The notes under the pieces are model-generated. The model was given only the letters and a program-made list of their open reading frames with translations. It was not told where the DNA came from and did not search any database. A DNA stretch of 64,000 nucleotides from Psychroflexus torquis ATCC 700755. Its GTDB lineage: Bacteria; Bacteroidota; Bacteroidia; Flavobacteriales; Flavobacteriaceae. This document shows positions 52,853 to 62,078 of this stretch, piece after piece (position 1 is the stretch's first letter; the number at the start of each line of letters is the position of its first letter). The stretch covers positions 496,001 through 560,000 of the forward strand of contig NC_018721.1 of assembly GCF_000153485.2 (NCBI RefSeq). The letters run 5' to 3'. The position numbers and the translations under genes are program-made.

Positions 52853-54148
52853 ATGAAGAAATACATAACTTTTTATAGCATCGTCTTACTACTTGTTTCA
52901 GGACATATAATGGCACAAGAAGAAGAACCCACTGAGTATAAAAAACGAGTACTAGAGTCGGTAGAAGTCAACTTATTGTCCAGTTATTATACTCAGGATG
53001 GCGAAAATGCTGCTGTTACAGGAGGTCGAGGCACAGAAGAATTAACTGATATTGCCCCATCCATCAACATATCTATTCCTTTAAACGATGATGATGTTTT
53101 GACTGTAGATGCAACCGTTTCTGCATATACTTCAGCCTCTTCTAGCAATATTGATCCTTTTGATGGTCCACAACCTGCAGACCCATTTGTGGCCTCATCG
53201 GGAGCGTCAGAACAAGATACTTGGTTTGGTCTAACCGCCAATTATGCACATTCATCAGACGACCGAAATACCATCATAAGTGGAAATGTTTCTTTTGCCA
53301 ATGAATACGACTACAGCTCGATTGGTTTTGGAGGGAGTATCACCAAACTATTCAACGAAAAAAACACTGAATTACAACTTAATGTCAACGCTTATTTTGA
53401 TTCATGGAGACCGCAATATCCTATTGAATTTAGAGAAGGTTTCAATTTATCTGATTATTCCTTTAGTGGAAATCCAAATTTCTCAAGTAATTATACACAA
53501 TTTCAAGATGAGAGTAGGAACTCTTATAGTATTGGAGTAAGTCTTTCACAAATTCTTTCAAAATCTATTCAAACGTCTTTTATAGGAGATGTAGTTCTTC
53601 AAAACGGCTTGCTATCTACACCGCATCAACGTGTCTATTTTGGAGATTTTGAAGATACAATGGTCGAGAACTTTACTTTAGGAAACGATATTGAGCGTTT
53701 ACCAGATACACGTACAAAAATAGCCTTGGGTAACCGTACTAATTTTTACTTGAATCAAAATTTCATTTTAAGAACGTATTATCGTTTTTACACAGATGAT
53801 TGGGGAATAGATTCACATACCTTTAAAGCAGAACTACCTATAAAACTAGGATTGAATTATACACTTTATCCTATGTACCGTTACTATACACAAACCGCAG
53901 CAAACGATTTTGGAGAATACAATACTATAGTTTCAACACAAGAATTTTATACTTCAGATTATGACTTGGCAGAATATGATGCCCATCAATATGGCATAGG
54001 CTTTAAGTACTATGATCCTTTAAATAAATTAAACATTGGTGGCTTTGGTTTGAAAAGCATAAATCTAGAATACAATTATTACGAGCGGACTACTCAGAAT
54101 TTTAATGCAAACATTACGTCGCTCAGTTTTAATTTCGTAGCAAACTAG
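52853..54148 (+). CDS. DUF3570 outer-membrane beta-barrel protein
   Basis: 431 aa from the ATG at 52853 (an upstream ATG lies inside the DUF4266 tail). Signal peptide ends near SGHIMAQ. The body is rich in amphipathic strands with aromatic ends (NFILRTYYRFYTDDWG, LNLEYNYYERTTQNF type) and ends in a hydrophobic strand finishing FVAN, like a porin-type barrel. Last gene of the thioredoxin/ApbE/DUF4266 operon; its role is unknown. Confidence 0.87.
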   Translation: MKKYITFYSIVLLLVSGHIMAQEEEPTEYKKRVLESVEVNLLSSYYTQDGENAAVTGGRGTEELTDIAPSINISIPLNDDDVLTVDATVSAYTSASSSNIDPFDGPQPADPFVASSGASEQDTWFGLTANYAHSSDDRNTIISGNVSFANEYDYSSIGFGGSITKLFNEKNTELQLNVNAYFDSWRPQYPIEFREGFNLSDYSFSGNPNFSSNYTQFQDESRNSYSIGVSLSQILSKSIQTSFIGDVVLQNGLLSTPHQRVYFGDFEDTMVENFTLGNDIERLPDTRTKIALGNRTNFYLNQNFILRTYYRFYTDDWGIDSHTFKAELPIKLGLNYTLYPMYRYYTQTAANDFGEYNTIVSTQEFYTSDYDLAEYDAHQYGIGFKYYDPLNKLNIGGFGLKSINLEYNYYERTTQNFNANITSLSFNFVAN

Positions 54149-54192
54149 CATTCTTAAATGATCAAATTTGATTGATTTTTAAATTGTTTTAA

Positions 54193-55149
54193 ATGAAAGT
54201 TTTAATTACCGGTATTGCAGGTTTTATCGGCTCGCATATGGCCGAATACCTTAATAAAAAAGGGTATGAAGTTGAAGGTGTGGATAACTTCAACCCTTAC
54301 TATTCTGTTAAGCTGAAAAAGATAAATGCAGATAATCTTATTAAAAAAGGGATTTCCGTTATCGAAGGCGATTTACGAAACGACACCTTTTATGACAGAC
54401 TAGAAAAAGATTATCGATTCATTATTCATTTTGCTGCTCAACCTGGGATTTCGGCAACGAGCAGTTTTGATAGTTATCTAACTAATAACGTGGTTGCGAC
54501 CCAGAAGCTCATTGAGTTTACGAAAAAACAAAAGTCTTTCATTCAATTCATAAATATTTCAACCTCATCCGTTTATGGAGATTATGCCACTAAAAGTGAA
54601 AAGGCAGTTCCTCAACCAACTTCATACTATGGTGTTACCAAACTCGCGGCAGAACAGCTCGTTCTTGCTGAAGCCAGAAAAAAAGAATTCAGAGCCTGTT
54701 CATTGCGCTTGTATTCAGTATATGGACCAAGAGAACGACCCGACAAGCTATACACCAAGCTTATTAAAGCTAGTTTAAACAATACTCAATTTCCTTTGTT
54801 TGAGGGGAGTAAGCAACATAAGCGAAGTTTTACTTATGTTGAAGACATTGTTAATGGCATCTATTTATGTTTGAAAAAACAAAAATTAACCAATTTGGAA
54901 ATTATAAACATAGGCCATCACAAACAGGAAACTACAGAGCAAGGGATCTTATACGTAGAAAAATTATTAAAAAAACATATTTCAATTGAATTAAAGCCAG
55001 CACGGGAATCTGACCAAAAAGAAACTGTTGCGAATATTACTAAAGCACGAAATTTATTCGGCTATAACCCTAAAACCGATTTAGAAAAAGGTATTCAACA
55101 CCAGATCGATTGGTTTAAAACGACCATTGAAGACCATGGAGAATTTTAA
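54193..55149 (+). CDS. NAD-dependent epimerase, UDP-glucuronate 4-epimerase-like
   Basis: 318-aa extended SDR. NAD motif TGIAGFIGSHMAEYL (7-20), VDNFNPYYSVKLKK as in UDP-glucuronate epimerases, catalytic Ser (NISTSSVYGD) and Y-x3-K (YYGVTKLAAE). It would make UDP-galacturonate from UDP-glucuronate. The next gene starts inside its 3' end, and the downstream set of polyprenyl-sugar synthase and ArnT/Rgt-type transferase supports use of the uronic acid for envelope decoration. Confidence 0.85.
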   Translation: MKVLITGIAGFIGSHMAEYLNKKGYEVEGVDNFNPYYSVKLKKINADNLIKKGISVIEGDLRNDTFYDRLEKDYRFIIHFAAQPGISATSSFDSYLTNNVVATQKLIEFTKKQKSFIQFINISTSSVYGDYATKSEKAVPQPTSYYGVTKLAAEQLVLAEARKKEFRACSLRLYSVYGPRERPDKLYTKLIKASLNNTQFPLFEGSKQHKRSFTYVEDIVNGIYLCLKKQKLTNLEIINIGHHKQETTEQGILYVEKLLKKHISIELKPARESDQKETVANITKARNLFGYNPKTDLEKGIQHQIDWFKTTIEDHGEF

Positions 55150-55858
55150 ATTAACCATTATTGTCCCCGTTTATAATGAAGCTGAAAATTTGCATAGACT
55201 TGCTGATGTATTTAGGGCCTATTTTAAGCAGTCAAATCATAAAATGAAACTGCTGTTTGTAAATGATGGTTCTAAAGATGAAAGCTTGAACATCATAAAA
55301 CAATTATGTGAAGAAAACGATTGTTTTCAATACCTCAACTTCAATAAAAATTATGGATTAAGTACTGCTATAAAAGCAGGATTCGATCACGTAACCACAG
55401 AGTTAACCGGATATATCGATGCGGATTTACAAACTCACCCAGAAGACTTCGACCTTCTTTTAGAACATGCCCAAGAGTATGATTTGGTAACTGGAAATAG
55501 ATCTAAAAACAGAAAAGATAGTATGGTCAAAAATTTGAGTTCAACTATAGCAAATGGAATAAGGCGCCTATTTACTCAAGATGGTATGGACGATACTGGT
55601 TGTCCTTTAAAAATCATAAAAACAAGTTATGCTCAAAACATTCCAATGTTCAGAGGTTTACATCGGTTTTTACCTGCTATGATTTTACTTCAAAATGGAA
55701 CGGTAAAACAAGTAGATGTGAGACATTTTCCCAGAATAGCTGGAACAGCAAATTTTGGTTTAATCAATCGACTTGTAGGGCCTTTAACGGATTGTTTTGC
55801 ATATCTGTGGATGAAGAAAAAATATATCAATTACAAAATAGAGTCTAAATCATGCTAA
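55136..55858 (+). CDS. family 2 glycosyltransferase, polyprenyl-phosphate sugar synthase-like
   Basis: 240 aa from the ATG at 55136; a TTG 9 bases upstream is less likely. GT2 core LTIIVPVYNEAENL, LFVNDGSKDES and YIDADLQTHPED (DxD-like metal site), as in ArnC, RgtE and dolichyl-phosphate mannose synthases. No C-terminal TM pair is evident, so it is a short form. It probably loads a sugar onto undecaprenyl phosphate for the downstream GT39. Overlaps both neighbours. Confidence 0.87.
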   Translation: MENFKLTIIVPVYNEAENLHRLADVFRAYFKQSNHKMKLLFVNDGSKDESLNIIKQLCEENDCFQYLNFNKNYGLSTAIKAGFDHVTTELTGYIDADLQTHPEDFDLLLEHAQEYDLVTGNRSKNRKDSMVKNLSSTIANGIRRLFTQDGMDDTGCPLKIIKTSYAQNIPMFRGLHRFLPAMILLQNGTVKQVDVRHFPRIAGTANFGLINRLVGPLTDCFAYLWMKKKYINYKIESKSC

Positions 55859-56481
55859 GTTCATCCATCGTGATTTATGCCATTGGTTTTGCAGCGCAGT
55901 TACTTTTTTCCAGTAGAACCTTTTATCAATGGGTGAGTTCAGAAAAGCAAAAGAAAGTGATTGCCCCACGTTATTTTTGGCAGATAAGTTTAATGGCTTC
56001 TTTTCTCTTGTTTGTCTACGGCTATCTAAGAAATGATTTTTCTATTATGTTAGGTCAAAGTCTAACTTATTTTATATATATCCGAAACATTCAACTCCAA
56101 AATCAGTGGCATAAATTCCCAGTAGTGTCTAGGGTTTTCTTGCTGCTTTTTCCTTTAGCCGTTGTAATTTACTATTATAACAATAACACCTTTGATATTA
56201 ATAATCTATTGGTAGACAATGGCTTTTCAAACCAACTCTTATGGCTTGGGATTGTAAGTCAACTTATTTTCACCTTTCGTTTTATTTATCAATGGTTGTA
56301 TTCTGAACGTTTAAAATTATCGAAGTTACCCAGCGGGTTTTGGATTTTAAGCTTACTGGGATCTTTACTTATTTTGGTTTACGGAATTTTAAGAAGCGAC
56401 CCTGTTTTGATAGTAGGTCATAGCTTTGGAATTATCATTTACACTAGAAACCTTTATCTTTTAAAACGGGAACATGCTTAA
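55852..56481 (+). CDS. tandem LAB_N-domain membrane protein
   Basis: 209 aa, about six TM helices. Two copies of the lipid-A-biosynthesis N-terminal (LAB_N) unit: FYQWVSSEKQKKVIAPRYFW with YIRNIQLQ, and FIYQWLYSERLKLSKLPSGFW with YTRNLYLLKRE. Small LAB_N and EmrE-like proteins next to ArnT-like enzymes are candidates for flipping polyprenyl-linked sugars. Overlaps the GT2 gene by 7 and the GT39 gene by 8 bases. Confidence 0.85.
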   Translation: MLSSSIVIYAIGFAAQLLFSSRTFYQWVSSEKQKKVIAPRYFWQISLMASFLLFVYGYLRNDFSIMLGQSLTYFIYIRNIQLQNQWHKFPVVSRVFLLLFPLAVVIYYYNNNTFDINNLLVDNGFSNQLLWLGIVSQLIFTFRFIYQWLYSERLKLSKLPSGFWILSLLGSLLILVYGILRSDPVLIVGHSFGIIIYTRNLYLLKREHA

Positions 56482-58081
56482 ACTTATTTATAAATATCCT
56501 GTCATCACTCTCATCATAGTATGTGTGATTTTATTTTTCTTCAACTTGAGCGTACTTCCAGTCAGTATTATGGAAGCGAGAAACTTTAATGTTGCCAGAG
56601 AAATGCTTACTGAAAATAATTGGTTATTGACAACCATGAATGCTATACCTCGTTATGAAAAGCCGCCCTTTCCTGCATGGTTTACTACCATGTTTAGCCA
56701 ATTTGACATTAAATCGGTTTTTCTATATCGGTTGCCCTCGAGTATCGTAGCAACTTTAGGAGTTCTCTTTAGCTACTACCTCTTTAAAAGTTTAGCAAAA
56801 ACCAAAAAAATAGCCCTTATTGCCTCATTGGTTCTTTCCACCTCCTTCTACTATATCGCTATTCGGTTTGAAGCACCTTCCGATACCTACACTCATGCAT
56901 TTATGATTGCAGGCTTACTCTTTATGACTAAAGCCATTCAATCTTCAACCAAAAGCCTACTTTATAGTTTTCTTGCGATTTTAGGCATAGGCATTTCAGT
57001 ATTATCCAAAGGCCCCGTTAGTTTATATGCGCTCTTTCTCCCTTTTATAATTGCTTACTTTATCGCATATTCCTCTTCAAAAAAAGCGATCATAATTAGC
57101 ATTTCGACTTTACTCTTAGGTATTGCCTTGGGAGCTACATGGTATTTGTATGTAAGATTAGCAGATCCTAAAGTTTTTACAGAAATTGCAGCTCAAGAAA
57201 CCTCCAACTGGTCGAGTTATAATGTTAGACCCTTTTATTATTATTGGAGTTTTTTCATTCAATCGGGAATATGGACTGTTCCCGCACTTATTAGTTTAGC
57301 TTATCCTTATTTTAAATCTAAAGTGGATAACAAAAAACTGTATAAGTTCAGTTGGCTATGGACTGTTCTAGCAGTAGTTTTATTATCGATTATTCCAGAA
57401 AAGAAATCCCGATATTTAGTTCCCGTATTAATTCCTTTAGCCTTGAATCTAGCTCAAGTTTTACTTTATCAGTTTAGAACTAAAAAAATGGATATCGTGA
57501 GCAGAATTGCTATGAAATTCCACTATGTTTTAATTTTCTGTATTGGAATTTCGGTGGTTGCCATTCCCTTGATTATAGAAGTAAGAACCACTTCATTTTG
57601 GATTTGGTATTATACTTTAGTCGCCTTGATGTTTGCTATTTCAGCAGTCATCTTTTTTAACTACAGCCCACTAAAAAGCAAGGTGCTGTTTGTATCCAAT
57701 ATTCTTTTAATAATGGTGGTCACAAGTGTGGGGATTTACGGCATTCAATTTTTCAAACAAAATGATAAGTACAACACCTTAACGTCAGCAGAGCTTCAAC
57801 AAAGTCATCTTTATTACTACAAATCGATTCAGCCTGAGGTGATTTGGGACTCTAATAGAGTTTCACAACCACTTGATTTTTCTAAGAGCTTCCCGTCACA
57901 ACATAACGTTCAGGTGATTGTGGAAAATGGGTATATGGAAGAATTCAAAAAACAAATTCCCTCGGAATATGAGATTAAATCGGTAAAAACTTACGACAGG
58001 AATTACTTTAAGAGCGCTGAAGACTATAAGCATCGTGGTCGCAAAGTAACTTACCTGTACACCTTAAAACGAAAGAATTAA
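56474..58081 (+). CDS. GT39-family membrane glycosyltransferase, ArnT/Rgt-like
   Basis: 535 aa, about 11 TM helices. Typical periplasmic loop after TM1: MEARNFNVAREMLTENNWL and IPRYEKPPFPAW, the Glu-Arg and lysine-bearing blocks of ArnT/PMT transferases; later RFEAPSDTYTHAF, LSKGPVSLYALFLPF and PEKKSRYLVPVLIPLA. It would transfer a sugar from undecaprenyl phosphate to lipid A or another periplasmic acceptor. Stop codons of this gene and purA interlock in TTAA. Confidence 0.88.
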   Translation: MLKLIYKYPVITLIIVCVILFFFNLSVLPVSIMEARNFNVAREMLTENNWLLTTMNAIPRYEKPPFPAWFTTMFSQFDIKSVFLYRLPSSIVATLGVLFSYYLFKSLAKTKKIALIASLVLSTSFYYIAIRFEAPSDTYTHAFMIAGLLFMTKAIQSSTKSLLYSFLAILGIGISVLSKGPVSLYALFLPFIIAYFIAYSSSKKAIIISISTLLLGIALGATWYLYVRLADPKVFTEIAAQETSNWSSYNVRPFYYYWSFFIQSGIWTVPALISLAYPYFKSKVDNKKLYKFSWLWTVLAVVLLSIIPEKKSRYLVPVLIPLALNLAQVLLYQFRTKKMDIVSRIAMKFHYVLIFCIGISVVAIPLIIEVRTTSFWIWYYTLVALMFAISAVIFFNYSPLKSKVLFVSNILLIMVVTSVGIYGIQFFKQNDKYNTLTSAELQQSHLYYYKSIQPEVIWDSNRVSQPLDFSKSFPSQHNVQVIVENGYMEEFKKQIPSEYEIKSVKTYDRNYFKSAEDYKHRGRKVTYLYTLKRKN

Positions 58082-59349
58082 CGTAAAATGGTCTCAGTTC
58101 GGTCTGGTCCCACAGAAACAATACTTATTTTAACCCCAACACTCTCTTCGATATAGGCCACATAATCTTTCAAGGTTTGTGGTAATTTTTCGAAATTATC
58201 TCCAGATGAAATATCCGCTTGCCATCCTTTAAATGACTTATAGATAGGTGTCACGTTTTCTGGCTCTATATTGAAAGGCAAGTGTGAAATTTCTTTTCCT
58301 TTGTAATTATAAGCGGTACAGACTTTTAAGGTTTTAAAACCACTTAAAACATCGGCCTTCATCATAATAAGTTCAGTCACACCATTGACCTGAACAGCAT
58401 ATTTCAAGGCTACAAGATCTAACCACCCACAACGTCTTGGCCTACCTGTTGTAGCTCCAAATTCGTTTCCAACTTTGGCCATTCTAGCACCATCAGCATC
58501 AAATAGTTCGGTAGGGAAAGGACCACTTCCTACTCGAGTAGTATAAGCTTTAAAAATTCCATATACATCCTTAATTTTATTAGGCGCAATACCCAAACCT
58601 GTACATGCTCCAGCAGCAGTTGTGTTGGATGAAGTGACGAATGGATAAGTTCCAAAATCAATATCTAGTAAAGACCCCTGAGCACCTTCAGCCAAGATAG
58701 TTTGATTATTGGTTTGTGCATTGTGTAAATAGTCTTCAGAATCTATGAAGGTAAGTGATTTGATAGCCTCAACGGCTTCAAAAAATTCATGCTCTAGCTC
58801 CTTTAAATTATATTGTACATCTACGTTGTAAAATTCAATGAGATCTTGATGCTTATTGGCTAACTGTCTGTACTTGTCTTTCCAAGAATCCAATTCCAAA
58901 TCGCCAATTCGTATTCCGTTACGACCTGTTTTATCCATGTAAGTTGGACCAATTCCTTTAAGAGTCGAGCCAATTTTAGCTTTCCCTTTAGAAGTTTCAG
59001 AAGCTGCATCTAGCAGTCTGTGGGTAGGAAGAATGATATGAGCTTTCCTAGAGATTAACAGGTTTTTCTTAAAATCAATATTGAATTTTGATAAGGCCGT
59101 CAACTCTTTTTGAAAAATAACAGGATCGATAACAACTCCGTTACCCACAACATTTATGGCCTCTTTATGAAAAATTCCAGAAGGAATTGTATGGAGTACA
59201 TGTTTGATACCATCAAATTCCAAAGTATGCCCGGCATTTGGGCCTCCTTGAAATCTTGCTATAATATTATAATTTTTGGTAAGATAATCTACAATTTTTC
59301 CTTTGCCTTCATCTCCCCATTGAAGTCCTAGTAGTAAGTCTACTGCCAT
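58078..59349 (-). CDS. purA: adenylosuccinate synthetase
   Basis: 423 aa. It joins IMP and aspartate with GTP in AMP biosynthesis. P-loop-like LLGLQWGDEGKGKIVDYL at the start, RFQGGPNAGHTL, KGIGPTYMDKTGRNGIRIGD, the switch loop VTSSNTTAAG and TTTGRPRRCGWLD-type block (GATTGRPRRCGWLD). Full length. It follows the Fur-family gene by 3 bases. Confidence 0.97.
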   Translation of the reverse strand: MAVDLLLGLQWGDEGKGKIVDYLTKNYNIIARFQGGPNAGHTLEFDGIKHVLHTIPSGIFHKEAINVVGNGVVIDPVIFQKELTALSKFNIDFKKNLLISRKAHIILPTHRLLDAASETSKGKAKIGSTLKGIGPTYMDKTGRNGIRIGDLELDSWKDKYRQLANKHQDLIEFYNVDVQYNLKELEHEFFEAVEAIKSLTFIDSEDYLHNAQTNNQTILAEGAQGSLLDIDFGTYPFVTSSNTTAAGACTGLGIAPNKIKDVYGIFKAYTTRVGSGPFPTELFDADGARMAKVGNEFGATTGRPRRCGWLDLVALKYAVQVNGVTELIMMKADVLSGFKTLKVCTAYNYKGKEISHLPFNIEPENVTPIYKSFKGWQADISSGDNFEKLPQTLKDYVAYIEESVGVKISIVSVGPDRTETILR

Positions 59350-59352
59350 GTT

Positions 59353-59814
59353 TTAATCTGTCTTTGGTTGGTTCTTTGTTCCATAGAAATATAATGAATG
59401 GCGTTCTATTGAAATATCAAACACCTCTTCAATCGTTTTTTTAATAGATTCAATCCTTGGATCGCAAAATTCAATAACTTCTCCAGTATCTGATAAGATC
59501 ACATGATCATGCTGTTTATCGAAGTAAGATTTTTCGTACTGAGCTTGATTTTTACCAAATTGGTGCTTTCTCACTAGTCCACAATCCAACAGTAAATCTA
59601 TAGTATTGTATAAAGTTGCTCTGCTGACTCTATAGTTTTTAGTTTTCATTTTAATATATAAAGACTCAATATCAAAATGATCGTCACTTTCATAAATTTC
59701 CTGAAGGATAGCAAATCGTTCTGGAGTTTTACGATGACCATTATCTTCTAAAAATTTAGTAAAAACGTTTTTTACAACCGCTAAATCGTTTTTTAAATTC
59801 TCTTTATTTATCAT
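59353..59814 (-). CDS. Fur-family transcriptional regulator
   Basis: 153 aa. Winged helix with [13 protein letters not shown] and [18 protein letters not shown], then the dimerisation/metal half with [19 protein letters not shown]. It has the HDH regulatory site but lacks the CxxC zinc pair, so a PerR- or Fur-type iron/peroxide regulator cannot be distinguished. A TATTTTTG box at 59820-59827 ends 5 bases before its ATG, which predicts a leaderless message. Confidence 0.92.
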   Translation of the reverse strand: MINKENLKNDLAVVKNVFTKFLEDNGHRKTPERFAILQEIYESDDHFDIESLYIKMKTKNYRVSRATLYNTIDLLLDCGLVRKHQFGKNQAQYEKSYFDKQHDHVILSDTGEVIEFCDPRIESIKKTIEEVFDISIERHSLYFYGTKNQPKTD

Positions 59815-59819
59815 ATTTA

Positions 59820-59827
59820 CAAAAATA
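59820..59827 (-). promoter_or_regulatory. -7 promoter box for Fur-family gene, leaderless spacing
   Basis: TATTTTTG on the minus strand, separated from the ATG by only 5 bases. Confidence 0.55.
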
Positions 59828-59832
59828 GACTT

Positions 59833-62052
59833 TTATTGACGCTTAACCTTATCGATTCCATCGATTTTTTCTAATCTTTCGATAAGTTTATTCAATATAG
59901 ATAAATTCTTAACTTTTACCACCATTTTTCCTTCAAAAATGGAATCGTTACTTGTAAAACTAATACTGAGAATATTGACGTGGAGATTTTTTGAAATCTC
60001 ATTTGTGATCATACTTACTAGACCAAGATCGTCTATTCCAGTGAGTTTAAGTGTGGCACTAAATTCTTCTTGACTAGAGTCTATCCATCTGGCCTTAAGT
60101 ATTCTGTAAGCATAATTACTTTGAAGTTGAATAGCATTTGGACAGTTCTTCTTATGAATTTTAATCCCATCTTTTATGGTTGTAAAGCCAAAAACTTCAT
60201 CTCCTGGTATTGGGCTACAACAAGCTGAAAGTTTATAGTCTAGCTTTTGTTCATCATCTCCAAAGACAAGTTGATCGTAATTACTCGATACATCATCTTG
60301 GTCTATTAAACTACCCTTTTGGGGCGAACGTCGTATTTTATTTTTGAAAAACGACAACAAAGCGTTGCTTCTGGAAGATGCAAAATCCTTTATTTGTTTG
60401 TTATCTATAGCCCCAATGCCTACTCTATAAAATAAGTCTAGACTGGTTTTTAATTTAAAGAAGACAATCATTTCGTTAATGGCTCTTTCGTTGAGACTTA
60501 TACGCTGAGACTTCAGTTTTCGTCTTAAAATCTCTTTCCCTTCTTCAGCAACTAGCTTGCGTTTTTCTCGTAAGGCAGACTTAATTTTAGTCCTTGCTCT
60601 GGCGGTAGTGGCATAGTCCAACCAGTTTTTGGTAGGCTTGGCGGTTGAAGATGTAATTATTTCTACCTGATCACCACTTTTTAAGACACGACTTAAGGCC
60701 ACAATCTTTCCATTAACTTTAGCTCCACGGGTTGTGTAGCCGATGTCGGTATGAATGGCAAAAGCAAAATCGAGCACAGTAGAACCCTTGGGTAGGGATT
60801 TAAGGTCACCTTGGGGGGTGAACACAAATATTTCTTTGGAGTATAGATTAAGTTTAAACTGCTCCACAAAATCAACAGCATTCATTTCATTATTCTCTAA
60901 TGCCTCTTGTAACCTATTAAGCCATAAATCTAAGCCTTGCTCATCTTGAGCTTCACTTTTATGTTTATACTTATAATGAGCAGCATACCCTTTTTCTGCG
61001 ATTTCATTCATGCGCTCACTCCTAATCTGTACCTCTACCCATTTTCCTTTTGGCCCCATAATAGTGATGTGGAGAGCTTCATAACCCGTAGTTTTTGGAG
61101 AAGAAATCCAATCCCGTAGCCGAGTTGGATTAGGCCTAAAATAATCTGTGACTATAGAATATATCTTCCAAGCTATGAATTTTTCATTTTCTGGATTGGA
61201 TTTATAAATGATTCTAATGGCAAACTTGTCGTAGATTTCTTCGAAAGAAATGTTTTGAGCTACTATTTTTTTTCGAATAGAGTAGATAGACTTTGGTCTT
61301 CCTCTTACCTCTACTTCTAAATCTTCTTTTTCTAAAGCAGTTAAAACAATCTTGGAAAAGTCATGTATATATTGATCTTGTTGTTCTTTACTTTCCTGAA
61401 GTTTATCATTTATATCATGATAAACTTCAGGCTCAGTATACTTTAAACTTAAATCTTCAAGTTGAGTTTTGATATTGTACAACCCGATTCTGTGAGCCAG
61501 AGGCGCATAAATAAATAAGGTTTCACTGGCAATTTTAACCTGCTTATCTGGACGCATAGCATCCATAGTTTGCATATTATGAAGTCGATCTGCAATTTTT
61601 ATAATAATGACACGAATATCATCATTCAAAGTCAGCAACATTTTCCTAAAGTTTTCTGCTTGCATAGAGATATCGCCATCTTTTTTAAGACTGGAAATCT
61701 TAGTCAATCCATCAACGATTCTAGCCACAACCTCCCCAAACATTTGTTCGATATCTGTAAGAGAGTACTTTGTGTCTTCCACTACATCATGAAGCAAAGC
61801 AGAGGCTATTGAGGTAGCATCTAGCCCTATTTCATGAGCTACAATTTTGGCAACAGCTATAGGGTGAAATATATAAGCCTCCCCAGATTTTCGACGCTGA
61901 TCTTTGTGGGCCTCAACTGCTGTTTCAAAAGCTTTTCGGATTAGTATTTTATCTTCAGAACTTAAAGTCCTGTAGCTAATGCGCAAAAGCTCCTTATATT
62001 CTTTGGCAATTTCTTTGCTTTCTTGCGCTAAATACGCATCTGTGATCTCCAT
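59833..62052 (-). CDS. rel: RelA/SpoT-family bifunctional (p)ppGpp synthetase/hydrolase
   Basis: 739 aa. HD hydrolase domain (HPIAVAKIVAH, LLHDVVEDT, KIADRLHNM), synthetase domain (GRPKSIYSI, GYEALHITIMGP, WVEVQIRSERMNEIAEKG), TGS (VFTPQGDLKSLPKGSTVLDFA), zinc-finger/helical region with CCSPIPGDE, and a C-terminal ACT domain (LKLTGIDDLGLVSMITNEI). Both active sites look intact. It makes and degrades the stringent-response alarmone. Confidence 0.97.
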   Translation of the reverse strand: MEITDAYLAQESKEIAKEYKELLRISYRTLSSEDKILIRKAFETAVEAHKDQRRKSGEAYIFHPIAVAKIVAHEIGLDATSIASALLHDVVEDTKYSLTDIEQMFGEVVARIVDGLTKISSLKKDGDISMQAENFRKMLLTLNDDIRVIIIKIADRLHNMQTMDAMRPDKQVKIASETLFIYAPLAHRIGLYNIKTQLEDLSLKYTEPEVYHDINDKLQESKEQQDQYIHDFSKIVLTALEKEDLEVEVRGRPKSIYSIRKKIVAQNISFEEIYDKFAIRIIYKSNPENEKFIAWKIYSIVTDYFRPNPTRLRDWISSPKTTGYEALHITIMGPKGKWVEVQIRSERMNEIAEKGYAAHYKYKHKSEAQDEQGLDLWLNRLQEALENNEMNAVDFVEQFKLNLYSKEIFVFTPQGDLKSLPKGSTVLDFAFAIHTDIGYTTRGAKVNGKIVALSRVLKSGDQVEIITSSTAKPTKNWLDYATTARARTKIKSALREKRKLVAEEGKEILRRKLKSQRISLNERAINEMIVFFKLKTSLDLFYRVGIGAIDNKQIKDFASSRSNALLSFFKNKIRRSPQKGSLIDQDDVSSNYDQLVFGDDEQKLDYKLSACCSPIPGDEVFGFTTIKDGIKIHKKNCPNAIQLQSNYAYRILKARWIDSSQEEFSATLKLTGIDDLGLVSMITNEISKNLHVNILSISFTSNDSIFEGKMVVKVKNLSILNKLIERLEKIDGIDKVKRQ

Positions 62053-62078
62053 AGCTTTCGGCTCTAATTAAAATAAAA

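Noticed and set aside
54161..54172. Palindrome ATCAAATTTGAT upstream of the epimerase gene as an operator
   Set aside because: Twelve AT-rich bases can form a palindrome by chance here and no second copy was seen at related promoters.
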